Origin: Apoda limacodes
Taxonomy: Eukaryota > Arthropoda > Insecta > Lepidoptera > Limacodidae
DNA length: 64,000 nucleotides
Direction: 5' to 3'
Assembly: GCA_946406115.1 (NCBI GenBank)
Contig: OX291547.1
Coordinates: 501,001-565,000, forward strand
Shown here: positions 1 to 10,546 of the stretch, piece by piece
How the letters are laid out: each line of letters opens with the position of its first letter
Numbering within the stretch: position 1 is the first letter of the stretch
The notes under the pieces: model-generated
Database searches by the model: none
The model's input: the letters and a program-made list of their open reading frames with translations, nothing else
Told to the model about the DNA's origin: nothing
Translations under genes and position numbers: made by a program

Positions 1-1425
1 CATATCAAGGGATATATCGTCTGTGCCAGTTGCATTTGACTTGAGGGACTGAATGACTTTAAGAACAGTGCATTCATCAACCGTTTTAAGCTGAAACTCA
101 GTGTCATTGAAACGATGATATTCGTAATAAGTAAGCCGTGACATTTCAACTTCTGTATCCCCTGGAACCTTTAAAAAGTGCGTATTAATAAGGTCGGGAT
201 GACGTAAGTGGTCTGGAATCTCAGAGTCGCGGTTACTTGTTGAGATATCAATACATTTTTTTAGGTTTTTCCAAAGAGTTTTAGAGCTACTGGAGAATTT
301 ATTTATGTGTTGGCTAAAATATGCACGCTTCTCAAAAAACAAAGCAGAATTTACAGAACTTTTTAAATCCTTGTAGTATTTTTTATGTGTTTGCAAGCCT
401 GATTTCCGATATCTACGCAATGCCTCGTTACGCAGCTTAATCATTTCCCTTATTGTGTAAGTGATCCAGGGATAGTTGTGCTCTTTAATACGAACGCGTT
501 TTTTGGGAGCGACGATGTCAAACAGTGATAATATACAGCTATTTAATTTTTCAACCATTTTGTTCACGTTCTGGTCACTACATAAACTGGTCCAGTCTAT
601 AGCATCAGCGTAAGTACAAAACAGGTCATCGGCGCTTTTTAGCGGGCGAATCATGGACCATATTGGTGTAGGTTTTCTTTTTTTTAAACTTAACTCACCG
701 CAAATAAAAGCGTGACTACTGAGTGTCGGAATGTGATCTATATGCAAATTTGTAACATTTAAGTTGCTGCAGAATAAATCAATTAGGGTAGCACTATTAT
801 CTGTAAAGTGAGTGGGCATATTGACATATTGATGTAAATTCATATAATTTAAAAATTGTTTTATTTTCTCTGAGCCGGAATAATTTGTTAACATATTTAC
901 GTTGAAGTCACCTACTAGAATTAGTTGATCATATTTAGACGAAAAAGCAACAATGCTATCAGTAAGCGCATCTATAAATAGATCCACATTTAACCACGGT
1001 GGTCGATAAGCGGTGCCTATAATAAGCCGTGTGCCATTTACGGACAGACTTAGCCACATCTGTTCCACTGGCGGGGAGGGGGGGTGCGAGCATGCGCGTG
1101 CGCTGAGTCCGCGCCGCAGGTAGAACCCGACGCCTCCGCCGCGCGCGCGCACATCGTTTGGTCTCGGCACATGTCGCAGTCGGTACCCGGGCACAGTCGG
1201 CGCGCGCCCCTCCTACCCGTTGCGCAACCAAGTCTCGTTTACCGCTAAAATATCAACATTGTGATTAAGCATTGCTACCACGAACTCATCATGCTTTGTG
1301 CCTAATGATCCTGCGTTTAGGAGTCCAATTTTTATATTTGATCGGCTAGGCGCCATCGCAATTATTATGATTATACACTTTGCTGCAAACGGTTTGTGGC
1401 GAGTGTATTTCTGTGTAAATTGCAA
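1..1425 (-). pseudogene. LINE ORF2: apurinic-type endonuclease and start of reverse transcriptase
   Basis: Read from 1425 down to base 1 this is one open frame except for a single in-frame TAG at 1213-1215, directly after the conserved NETWL motif. I translated several stretches codon by codon (1-60, 481-540, 961-1140, 1171-1215) and all share the frame. Endonuclease landmarks in order: IKIGLLNAGSLG (N-terminal strand), ILAVNETWL (catalytic Glu), GGGVGFY, GTAYRPP, ILVGDFNVN (catalytic Asp and Asn), IDLFCS, and IPTLSSHAFI (catalytic His region). The frame ends with VIQSLKSNATGTDDIS, the RT-0 region that precedes the polymerase fingers. The likely product nicks target DNA and primes reverse transcription. 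The single stop would truncate the protein after about 70 residues, so this copy is probably inactive unless the stop is a sequence error. Confidence 0.88.
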
Positions 1426-1574
1426 TAAAGCAACTTAGTTTATTTTTGAAAAAAGGTAACAAAACTAAAAACTTGCTATTAGCTATATATACATTATAAA
1501 AGGCATTGGTTTTTATAAGCATTATACGCAAAGCACTACAACACCCACAAAACACAACGCTTATACAGTGGCTA

Positions 1575-1945
1575 TTCAAAAACACAATATTAAATAATAA
1601 GCAAAAGCACAAATACAAAATGTAACAAAATGGCAAAATTAAGCAGCAATAAAAAATATTTGAGAATGGCAAATTAAAGCACAAATATACAATACTAAAA
1701 AATTTTAAATTGCGGCACAAATAAAAAATAGTAAAAAATGGTAAACTAAAACACAAATTAAAAATATAAAAAAATGCAAAACTAAAGCACACATAAAAAA
1801 TAGTGTAATATGGTGGGTTACGATTCAATTTAAAAATATAAAAGTGGGGCAAATCAAAAGTAATAAGCATTGAAAAATTTAAGCACAAAAAACGAAAAAT
1901 ATAGAAAAATGGCAAATAAAAGCACAAATAAATATTTGTAAAAAA
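1575..1945 (-). repeat. Degenerate AT-rich tandem array between LINE ORF1 and ORF2
   Basis: Six or seven imperfect units of about 45-50 bp, each built on a core like ATGGCAAATTAAAGCACAA followed by an A/T run (cores near 1600, 1665, 1715, 1755, 1780, 1905). The array fills most of the roughly 550-bp space between the two LINE ORFs. On the minus strand it reads as a low-complexity F/Y/I/C-rich peptide, which I take to be a composition effect rather than a protein. Period and copy number are by eye. Confidence 0.7.
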
Positions 1946-1977
1946 TAGCCAGTAACAATACGATAGATTAATTATTG

Positions 1978-2988
1978 TCAAATCTGAGACATACCAAAAA
2001 ACTTGTCTATGTCTGCCTCGCATCTGATGCGGCACGCTTCGCTGTCCGGTTGTTTGCGGGCGTAAATTCGACCATTTCGGGTCCATACAAACTTCCAATC
2101 ACGTCGACTACTTTCCTGACGTGTTCTATAGAAAAGTTGCCGGTTGTTTCGTGTAAGTCGTTCGTTTACATAGAACCTTCGTGTTGGGCCCGGTAGATCG
2201 AGGCCGTCAGTGTCAGCACCGCGGCGAACGCGCGCGGCCCGCAGTAGGCTGTCCCGCTGCGCGCGGCGCGTGAGCCGCACCGCTAGCGGCCGCGGCCTCT
2301 CTGGTTCTGCACCCTCCGTCAGTCCGCGTCTAGGTCCCACGCGTTCTGCACTCACAATGTCTCTCTCCTCCAGTTCGATGCCTATTTTTTTCGCTACGAG
2401 ACAAACTAGATGTAACGAGTTTTCACTTTTTTTTTCAGATAGACCAGTGATTTCTATATCAGTAGCCAAAAGCTCTTGATCACGGTCATTTAGTTCAAGT
2501 TTGAGCTTTTCAACTGTTTCTACTAAGTCTGTAACGATCTTAGGTACACCATCTGCTATTCGATCTTCTAATGTTCCGATTCTACTTTCAATGCCGTCGA
2601 CTCGCTTTGTGAGACTATCCATAGATGATAATAACTTCTCAAACTGAGCACCGAAATGTATGAACTGCTGACGCATGTCAGACACTTCAGACCTGAAAAG
2701 GCGGAGTTCTCGCACTATTTCGTTTTCAGGCTCAGTAGTGTCTACCTTATCATCATCGGCGCTCTGGTCCTCCTTAGAACAGACTGCCAGCTGCTGTGCG
2801 CCTTTGATCGGTGTGTCAGTGTTATCAGTTCGCGGTTTTTTTGCCACACACATAGGACACCGCCAGCTAGTAGATATAGCTAGCGATTTTGGCATTTTTA
2901 AGCAAGGCCTGTCATACACGCTATTACATCCTGCACAAATAACCCGCTCGCCCGCAGCTACAAATCTTCCGCAGCCGTTACACTTCAT
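1978..2988 (-). CDS. LINE ORF1 protein with PHD-like finger, coiled coil and FP25-like C-terminal domain
   Basis: 336 residues, uninterrupted. Residues 1-48 form a PHD-type finger (CNGCG, CAGCNSVYDRPC, WRCPMC); at the usual zinc-binding His position there is Asp (VYDRPC instead of VYHxxC). Residues about 85-170 look like a coiled coil (FRSEVSDMRQQFIHFG, MDSLTKRVDGIESRIGTL). The last 110 residues (GPRRG, RFYVNERLTRNNRQLFYRTR, FVWTRNGRIYARK) match the nucleic-acid-binding C-terminal domain found in many insect LINE ORF1 proteins and in the baculovirus FP25 family. Role by family: RNA-binding chaperone for the retrotransposon RNP. The Met at 2988 was chosen because the finger begins three residues later. 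Intact ORF1 beside a nearly intact ORF2 suggests a young insertion. Confidence 0.9.
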   Translation of the reverse strand: MKCNGCGRFVAAGERVICAGCNSVYDRPCLKMPKSLAISTSWRCPMCVAKKPRTDNTDTPIKGAQQLAVCSKEDQSADDDKVDTTEPENEIVRELRLFRSEVSDMRQQFIHFGAQFEKLLSSMDSLTKRVDGIESRIGTLEDRIADGVPKIVTDLVETVEKLKLELNDRDQELLATDIEITGLSEKKSENSLHLVCLVAKKIGIELEERDIVSAERVGPRRGLTEGAEPERPRPLAVRLTRRAQRDSLLRAARVRRGADTDGLDLPGPTRRFYVNERLTRNNRQLFYRTRQESSRRDWKFVWTRNGRIYARKQPDSEACRIRCEADIDKFFGMSQI

Positions 2989-3115
2989 CGTTGTAGTCGT
3001 AGCGAGTTGCGTAGCTTAGTAACAATCTCGTAGCGTTGCTCCTGGGTCGTAGCAAGAACACAAGCGAAGCGATTGAGTATCTGCAGTTGTCTTTTTCTGT
3101 CAACACCCACTGGGA

Positions 3116-3594
3116 GGAGTCAGCTCATAAACTGTCGCGATGTTAGACAAGGAATCACAAAGTTCATTAGTGCACCAATCACAGTTTTGAAAGTATATTT
3201 TAAATAAAATTTTAACACAGAGCCCGAAACGCGTCCGACCGCTACGCAAGCCTAAGCCTTATATTTCATACGTAAGTACGTCGGTTTGACTTCTATTTCA
3301 CTTGATTTCTGCAAATATGAATAGAATGCAATAAATCACATCATATAGTATAGTCAGTACTATTAATTTCAGCTTGAAATCACATAATTTATAATGGATT
3401 GTTTTATAGATTAACCGCCTAAATTCAGAAGTGAGGACAAGGACTGAATTGTCAGGGGAAATTACGCCAGTTTGCCATTTTCTATTACTTTTTATTTTGG
3501 CCGGGTTACAAGTTTTTCAGGGATGCCAGCTATGGCGTTGGTAATTAACCCAAATTTGGTGGTATTTAGCTTTTATTTAAATTTTTTGTTTCAG
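3116..3594. other. Gene-free stretch
   Basis: No coding frame or repeat border recognised. It ends in TTTCAG, which is the splice acceptor of the THAP-like exon that follows. Confidence 0.5.
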
Positions 3595-4236
3595 ATTCCC
3601 TAAAAAAAACTGTAGTATGCCAACTGTGGATAAATGCAACAGGTCGACAAAATTGCGAACCAACCAATTTCAGACGAATATGTTTGAAGCATTTTGCAAA
3701 AATTGCCTTCGCAAGGCTTGTGAAACTAGTAAGTTAAAGGTAGTAAAATAGAGTTAATGTTAGTTTGGCTAGGTAATAGCATGCACCTAGGGAAAGGACA
3801 AAGCCTACTTAAAAGTGTCAAGTGCAAGTCGAATATTGGAATGTTCCGTCTTGCTTGCTTCCATCGATGTACAATGTACGTTTTTATTGTTTTTTTATGG
3901 CTCTAGCCACCATTTAAGTGTTTTCTAAATGTTACAAAACTTTAAACAAACAATTCAGCACTCTGAATTGAAGCAACTAATGATATTTCTAAAAAAAAAT
4001 CATACGTGTTTTTTGCTTCATGAATCTCAATGAGTCATCTGTACAAGTACAATTTATCAATTTGTTAATGTCATTTACTTATATTTCAGATCGATTATTC
4101 ATCGCATGCAAACGCAGATAACACAACGATAACGCCTAGGAAATTAAAATTAACTGTAGAATCAACCCGACAGTCGTTAGCAGCTGAGATTCGCAGAAAA
4201 AAAACTAGTTACAATGAGAGCAAAAACTTCGACTAA
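3595..4236 (+). pseudogene. THAP-domain gene or P-element-like relic, two exons
   Basis: Exon A (3595-3728) follows TTTCAG and ends before GTAAGT at 3729; exon B (4090-4236) follows ATTTCAG and ends at TAA 4234-4236. Exon A reads CQLWINATGRQNCEP then RRICLKHFAK, matching the THAP pattern of W, then C-x2-H-F, in which Cys and His are zinc ligands. Both exons join in phase 0 and stay open. Exon B contains TPRKLKL and QSLAAEIRRKK, a basic stretch common after THAP domains. The upstream FPK motif expected of THAP is present as R-F-P-K but in another frame; an extra A in an A8 run near 3602-3609 explains this. The exon carrying the first zinc ligands was not found. It could be a decayed THAP transposase (P superfamily) or a host THAP gene. 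Confidence 0.55.
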
Positions 4237-4785
4237 GCAAGAAAAATGCGAAGTTGTCTGCAATTCTTCAGAACTTAAAAGCCAACGGTATAATAATCAA
4301 TAATTAGCTGACTTTTTAGTTTTTGTTTCATTTTATATCCAGCTGCTTCTTGATTAATGTAACATTATTAAAAAAAAACACACTTATTGTTTTAGTGTAT
4401 TTTTTGTTTTATTTTCTTACTTGATTCCACATTTCAAATTTAAAATTGTCCAGTTTTATAACCCGTACTTGATATACTATTGATTCCTCATAAAAATTTC
4501 CACCCCTTTTTTTACTTCCTTGAGGAATGATTTCCGTGATAAAAAACTATTCTATATAACTTCAGTGTTCATACGACTTCAATACTCATACAACCTCCAT
4601 GATACTATCTTTTCACTACTACGTTTAATGTCACTTCATAAGTTTGTTTCTAAACGTTATATATTTGGCCGTGCGTTGCTAAAAATGCAAACTCTGACTT
4701 GCAACCATTCCTAAAATCCTTAAATTTTCTGGGATAAAACCAATGCTATTGTATATTAAAACTCCTCCGAGTCTTCAACATTATG
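4237..4785. other. Gene-free AT-rich stretch
   Basis: Poly-A/T runs and no convincing coding frame. Nothing recognised. Confidence 0.5.
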
Positions 4786-5340
4786 TTATCTACACTAATA
4801 TTATAAAGAGGAAAGATTTGATCGTTTGTTTGTTTGTATTGAATAGGCTCCGAAACTACAGGACCGATTTGTAAAATTCTTTTACCATTAGAAGCCGACA
4901 TTATCCCTGATGAACATAGGCTACTTTTTACCGCGGGAAAATGCTTAATTCCTACGGGAACATGGGTAATAGGACAACGGGTAGTAAGAATTATCCTTCC
5001 GTCCTTATCTTTTTTACATAACTTCTAAACGGCTGAACCGATTGGGTTGAACTTTAATAGGGGTATTTTGATTGTTTCCTGGATGATCTAAAAATATAAT
5101 TGAACCCGGTAGGTGGCGCTGCTGTCGGTATGTCAACTACTAAATGGCTGGACCGATTGGGTTGAAATTTTGTATGTGTATTTTCCATTGTTTCACAGAC
5201 ACGAATGTATTATGCCGTTAAAGAGGAGAGATTTGATTGCTTGTTTTTTTTCTATAATTGAGGAGTTGCCGTAAGAACATACACCGATAACGAAATTTAG
5301 GGCGGGCGAAAACGCTGGCAGAAGCTTTTTATATAAAATT
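4786..5340. repeat. Lep1/Helitron-like interspersed repeat tract
   Basis: Begins CTACACTAATATTATAAAG followed by a TTTG-rich run, a signature of a very common lepidopteran Helitron-related family. It contains two copies of a CGGCTGAACCGATTGGGTTG-like block (about 5030 and 5142) and a second start-like block AAAGAGGAGAGATTTG near 5220, so it looks like two partial copies in tandem. Family naming is from memory. Confidence 0.55.
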
Positions 5341-5630
5341 GAACATTTTTAAGCAATAACAAACAAAAAACTTACAAACTTCCATATTTATATCATGCGT
5401 TTAAAAACATTCTACCCGGGCAACAGCTTGTACATATCTACAGGTAAAAGTGGGGTAATATTACTTAAATTTGGTAACATTGTTCTTTGCCACAGAGGTC
5501 AGTGACTCTATTTCTGTCCCTTACGGGTATACGCTTATTACAAGTCTATTGGATACTTGGTCTTAGGGTGGATCCCTATATAGTCTGTGCTAATCCCTGG
5601 ACATATACTATTATCTGTGATGTTTACCTC

Positions 5631-5999
5631 TAAGGGCGCGTTCGTTTTGGAATGCAGATATAGATATTTTTATTACTTTTGTCATCTGTCATCCGTTCGT
5701 TAGCATTGGTATCAAAAATATCAAAATTTTAGTATCATGTGTGACAAACTGTGGAGGTGGGGTTTTTGTGTTAATCTGTCAAACTGCCTATACATATTCA
5801 TTGTTTATGGTAGTGTGTGTGTGTTTTATCGCAGTGTGTGTACGTCAACCGTTCGTTTTGCAAGTTTTGTAACCAAAAATTTTGTTAGTAACGTTCCAAA
5901 GCTATCCGAACGGTAGGTGTCGGTGGTAAAATTGGCGTTATCAAAAGTGTGAAAAGTGTCATTCGTGGGAACTCTTAATCCCAGAACGAACGCGCCTTA
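5631..5999. mobile_element. 369-bp MITE with 20-bp imperfect terminal inverted repeats
   Basis: The left end TAAGGGCGCGTTCGTTTTGG (5631-5650) is answered by its inverted form CCAGAACGAACGCGCCTTA at 5981-5999, with two or three differences. The interior is non-coding and contains TGTG-rich sequence. A TAA/TTA-type 3-bp target duplication would suggest PIF/Harbinger, but the flanks do not prove it. Confidence 0.75.
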
Positions 6000-6029
6000 T
6001 TACATGGAAGTGATCATTTCCCCATTATT

Positions 6030-7310
6030 ATGTCTATAAATTTAGCTGAAAATAGAATAAAACCTCTGCCTCCACTGTTAAAGTATAGGTTAACGAATTG
6101 TGATTGGGATTCGTATAGATTAACCTTGGCAAATAGAATAGAACTGCTTCCAAAAGTATCTGAAAATATTATTAAAGAATATTATGAAAATCTTATTGAC
6201 AGTATATTAAAATCAGCTGACGATATTTAAAAAAAAATGTTGCCACTAATTCCTTCACCCCCGTGGTGGGATAGTGAATGTACAGATGCTATTTAAAAGC
6301 GAAAGGAAAAAGAAAAAAGTTGCAGCAACTAAGAGATTACTGCGTAAAAAGAAACGTCAAGGGTGGCATCGATTTTGTACGAGTCTTTCACCAGATTCAA
6401 CAACATCATTGGTATGACAAAATATAAGGCAATTTAGGTCATCATTAAAAAATAACTCCTGTTCTTCCTACTCTATAGAATGGATTCCTCCTTTCTTAAG
6501 CAAACTTGCTCCCGACTATGCACCTAATAGTAAGCAAATTCCGTACACATACTCAACGAACCCCTCTAGCACTAGCTCTCTAAATCATCCCTTCTCGTTA
6601 CAGGAATTGAATTTTGTTTTGAACAAAGTCAAAGACTCAAGCTAAGGTCTAGACGGCATACCCTACTCATTTCTTGTAAACTCTGGTTTATCCACCCGCA
6701 CTTTTATTTTAGAAATTCCTTTGTCGTTGAAACACCACTTAATAATTCCCATTTTAAAACCCTTTAAAGATCCTACCGAGCCAAATGCATACCGCCCTAT
6801 AGCACTTTCAGTAGTTTTATCTAAAGTAGCTGAACTTCTCATAAAAAATCGGCTGGCATGGTTTTTTGAGCACAATAACTTATTAGGACAAACTCAATAT
6901 GGGCTTAGAAAAGGGAAGAGTGTTAATGATAGTCACAGTTTACTCTCTATTGACATTATGCTTTCTTTCAGTAAAGAACATTCATTGGATACAGCCTTTT
7001 TGGATAAAACCTTTTACTTTTAAAACAAAAACTGACGTCTTTACAATCCCATCTTATTTTATTAATTTTTTATTTAACTTGTTCTCTGGTAGATCAGTTA
7101 CTATTCACATGATGGGCGTAGATCCTACAGATCCTTTATTTTCGAGGGTACTTTGGAAAGGAGTTTCACAAGGTTCTGTACTAGTCCCTTACTTTATAAT
7201 ATTTATACTCGGGAATTAGAACTCACTGTCCCTTCAGAATGTTCAATACTTCAATATGCTGAAGTTCGAATTCAGTACGCAATTTACAAAAATGCTTAGT
7301 ACTGCTGAAT
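6030..7310 (+). pseudogene. Decayed LINE reverse transcriptase
   Basis: Translated pieces in shifting frames follow RT order: a pre-RT stretch (6030-6230, CDWDSYRLTLANRIELLPKV), RT-0 near 6640 (LNKVKDSS, stop, GLDGIPYSFL), RT-1/2 at 6721-6960 (LIIPILKPFKDPTEPNAYRP, then FFEHNNLLGQTQYGLRKGKS), RT-3 (DTAFLDK) and RT-4 near 7150 (KGVSQGSVLVPYF). The catalytic tyrosine-Ala-Asp-Asp box expected near 7250 has decayed to QYAE. At least three frameshifts and two stops are visible. The clade is not assigned beyond the Jockey/CR1/Rex-like group. It starts 30 bp after the MITE. Confidence 0.8.
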
Positions 7311-7398
7311 AAATAGATATCTGAACACGATTTGTCTTTATCTATATCGAAAAGTGCAGTGGTAGTTTTTTCTCATAACAGAACGATCCCTGATATCA

Positions 7399-7440
7399 AT
7401 ATCCGCATAGTGTAGTGGTTATCAGCTGTCACCATCCATG
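7399..7440 (+). repeat. tRNA-Val-like A-box sequence, possible SINE head
   Basis: TCCGCATAGTGTAGTGGTTA followed by TCAGC resembles the 5' half of tRNA-Val, including a good pol III A box (TAGTGTAGTGG). No B box (GGTTCGANTCC) or cloverleaf follows in the next 80 bp, so this is not a tRNA gene; a SINE head or degraded pseudo-tRNA is likelier. Confidence 0.45.
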
Positions 7441-7789
7441 GATGCGCGTAGCACGCTGTAACATAAACACACACGACCATTCGCGCAAGCGCCCTGCGCC
7501 GTCCAAATGAAACAGCAGGCTCAGGCATACATTTTCGCCGCGCCGTAGAAAGAGAGGGGGATACTCCCTCTCCTACGACGAGCCAGCTGTCTACTCTCCA
7601 TCCGTCTTACGAATTTTCACGATCAGGACACGTGACCTGACGCGAGTTTATAATTTTTTACCTATACCAAAAAAGTGCACAACGCCGCTAAAGAAGTTTT
7701 CACTTCAATAAACTAGCGGTCCCGGCGAACGTTGTTCCGCTGCCGTCCCTCTGTTACCCGGCGCAAGTTGGTATTTAGTTGGTATAAGT

Positions 7790-7950
7790 GCCCGAGTCCG
7801 GCTCGCACTTAACAGATCGAGATAAAAACTATCCTATCTTTTAAGTTTGGATCAAATTACAGATAGTTACGAAGTTTGATCAAAATCGGTTCAGTAGTTT
7901 TGGATTCCTCGGACAAACAACGTGACACGTAATTTTTATATATATAGATG
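7790..7950. repeat. Helitron/Lep1-like tail fragment
   Basis: Contains AAAATCGGTTCAGTAGTTTT and CCTCGGACAAACAACGTGACA followed by ATATATATAGAT, a block repeated throughout lepidopteran genomes. No coding content. Bounds are approximate. Confidence 0.5.
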
Positions 7951-7954
7951 TAGT

Positions 7955-9030
7955 ATTAATAATCCGCTGCAATCCACCATCAGCCGCCCGGCGCCAGAAA
8001 GACTCCAAATGCGAGAGGGCGCATCACACAAACGTGCACACATACATACCCACAGAGGCGGCTCGTGACAATTTTTAATGGGTGTTCACTTTTTTAAGGA
8101 GGATAAGGAATTATGTTCCTTTCTGATGGCTAATAAAAGGTGACAGTGTTGTAGTGACCCGAATATTGGAGTGTCCCTTTTGCATAAATTAGCGATAGAT
8201 GTTGCTTCTCATGTTTGATTGCTTATACTGCTGCTATTTAGAATTGCTATTGCTAATGCTTCCCTTTATTATTCTATTTATAACTGAAATTCATCCGCCT
8301 ATTTTGATTTACAAACGCGCATGTATGCTTTCGTGTCACATTTTTGTGATCCTTTGTCTTTATTTCAAGCTGAATTACTAAAATATGTAATCACATCACA
8401 ATAATCACATTTTATTTTGCTATATTGACTTATTAGACAATAAACAAACTGTTTATGTACATGTAGATATGTACTTATTTAATTCGTCAATCAAAAACTC
8501 GCGCGCACGAATAAAACATTTGTTGTAATAGGCAAGAGCGGCAACAGCGCGCCGGCCGGATCGAAGGCGGGTCAAGCTGGCGATTGGCCAGGAACGGCGC
8601 GCCACATTTTGCTATTTTTTCATACTAAATTCTTCTGTTTCACGTGTGAGACTTTGTCGAACTTTCTCTTTCACTCTCGTTGATTTTAGCTCTAAGCCTC
8701 TGTACTAAAATTCGTTTCATAGGAGCGCAATTGCTAGCGCTCTACTTAGTGACACAGTCTCTTTGGTGCAATTCCATACCAAATCTTGAGTAAACTGTGT
8801 GTGTACAGAAAGTTTTTAGTGAAATGCTATTTTAACATAAAGAGTAATCTAAGCATTTTAATTAATTACTTTAAGTCTAAAACATATTGTTTTTTAAGTA
8901 GATAATTATTTATATTTATATTACCAGCACTCCTGAGGACGAGCCGCCTCTGCATACCCATATGCATACACATACTCACAGACGTTGTATATCATAAAGT
9001 AGCCCAGCTCCCACACGATGGCGGTGTGAC
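7955..9030 (-). repeat. 3' UTR fragment of LINE family EF, split by a hAT insertion
   Basis: 7955-8052 and 8953-9030 are consecutive pieces of the GT-rich sequence also present at 31080-31495 (opposite strand) and 44380-44720. In the uninterrupted copies the CATACCCA motif joins the two halves directly. The hAT element at 8053-8952 lies exactly at that point. Confidence 0.85.
8053..8952. mobile_element. 900-bp non-autonomous hAT element with perfect 8-bp TSD
   Basis: The ends are perfect inverted repeats: CAGAGGCGGCTCGT at 8053-8066 and ACGAGCCGCCTCTG at 8939-8952. They are flanked by identical 8-bp direct repeats CATACCCA (8045-8052 and 8953-8960). CAG ends and an 8-bp duplication are diagnostic of the hAT superfamily. 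The interior has no transposase similarity; it is AT-rich with one GC-rich island (8540-8610, with CGCGCC palindromes). It must have been mobilised by a hAT transposase supplied elsewhere. The intact ends and TSD argue for recent insertion. Confidence 0.93.
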
Positions 9031-10538
9031 GACTTAAAGACATCATTGCGATTGTAAACAGATTCAAGGACATGACATCCCCCGTTTTACTCCTTTTTGT
9101 AGCTGGATAGGTCATGTTTGACTGTTTTGTAGAACTGATTTCGTTGTCGAATCACACAAAGGTATTAAAAAAAAAGAGGCGTGACACATAGGCTGATGTC
9201 CGAGGACGTCATCAGTATAGTCAGCCTCACTGTTTGGATGTGCTATGGTGCCGTAACCCCCCTATTCAGGTGGCTGAAAATTGTTCAAGATAGGCAAGAA
9301 GATTTCCTATCTATTCGTGATAATGACCTTCGAAAAAGCGTATAAACGTGGCCAGATCTGGCAATAATTTTTCAGCTGGGTGTTATCTCCCGTATTAAAA
9401 AATAGGATCAAAATGTCATGATTCAAAATCAAGAGCAGAAGTAGCTCCACGCCTATGGAGTTTTACCTTATGAATAATAATGGAGTAAAGTGCCGACAGT
9501 GCCATTTTTGCCGTATAAAAACAACATTTTGTACCAAGTCTACCCCCCGCCCCCTAGCCCAAAAGCTGGCTACGCCCTTGGCCGACCCTAACTTGCAAGA
9601 TGCTCTTCCAGTTGTTAGTGTTGAAGAAATTCTTGCTAATCCGTGGTCCGAGGACAATCTACATTAAATATGTTTATGTACTAGTACAATATATGTTTTC
9701 CGCATGACGCCATTCCTTTAATATTATTATTATGCCAGTCAAAAACAACCTGTAACCTTTCTGTCTAGATATTTTAATCATGGTCCTTAATTTTCTAGAA
9801 TTTAGACTAGACATTTTTACTACTTTACAGATTACGTATGATGTAGCGTGACGGCAAGTACCTGAAAAGTCAGGCACTCGGATTGGCTCCTTGTGTGGGT
9901 CTGAACACGGAATCTAGACGTTTAAGTCATCTTTGTATAGAAACTTCGTATTTACCTGTGAAACGTATGATTGTCCGGGTTATTTCTTTCTGTGACGTAA
10001 AAATTAGCTAAACAAGACACCATGACTGAGAACCACACTTTTTAGTCCTTTGTTATCAGGATTCTCGTGGTAATTATGTAAACACGTCACAAAACAAGCG
10101 AGCTGATACGGGCTTCTACTTGAAAAATAATCGACATATACGTACATGGTTGTCTGTCTCTTTCTCTCTTGAGCAGCGTTCATGTAATTAGTATATCTCT
10201 TTTCCGCGCTGCGTTGGTCTTTAGCGTAGCGTAAAAATCCTAGGTCTGTGGTCAAATCTAAATTACGACACCGAACTAATCTGGACAAACTTATATCAGA
10301 ACTGGCCGGCCTAAAAATCTATTCAACATGCATTAGGTATCTATGACATTCCAAAATATATGACAAAAAAAAAACCTGCCTCTTAACAAGCGGAGCCAAA
10401 ACATTTAAACGTAGTATATTATATTATCTTTGATCAGAACAAGATTCTTAAGTAACATTGAGTATTTTCACTTTATACTTTAGCGCTCTTTTTCAAAAAA
10501 CACGCTAATCTGGTACTTTTTTCAATTTAGCGCGCTAC
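9031..10538. other. Mostly gene-free stretch with one unassigned reading frame
   Basis: The only protein-like piece is near 9585-9667 (+), reading LQDALPVVSVEEILANPWSE and ending at TAA. It looks like the C-terminus of a protein, but I cannot name it; the sequence just before it (AGCTGGCTACGCCCTTGG) is a common lepidopteran repeat. The rest contains no recognised gene. Confidence 0.4.
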
Positions 10539-10546
10539 CGTTCAAA

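Larger units (their letters stand above)
1..3115 (-). mobile_element. Non-LTR retrotransposon (Jockey/CR1-like), 5' two-fifths
   Basis: Minus-strand LINE carrying a short 5' UTR, ORF1, a long AT-rich spacer and the first part of ORF2, which leaves the window at base 1. The order ORF1 then endonuclease-first ORF2 and the PHD-like finger in ORF1 fit the Jockey/CR1 group as known in Lepidoptera. The 5' border near 3115 is estimated from where recognisable sequence ends, because no target-site duplication can be tested with the 3' end outside the window. Clade assignment is inference. Confidence 0.85.

Noticed and set aside
1346..2098. 250-codon minus-strand frame rich in F, Y, L, I and C
   Set aside because: It runs through the AT-rich tandem array between LINE ORF1 and ORF2; the hydrophobic repeats mirror the DNA repeat, and it overlaps the end of ORF1 in another frame.
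1975..3019. Plus-strand frames opposite LINE ORF1
   Set aside because: Antisense shadows of a clearly homologous minus-strand protein.
9463..9877. Minus-strand frames in the 9.4-9.9 kb stretch
   Set aside because: No motif; opposite to the only weakly protein-like plus-strand piece.
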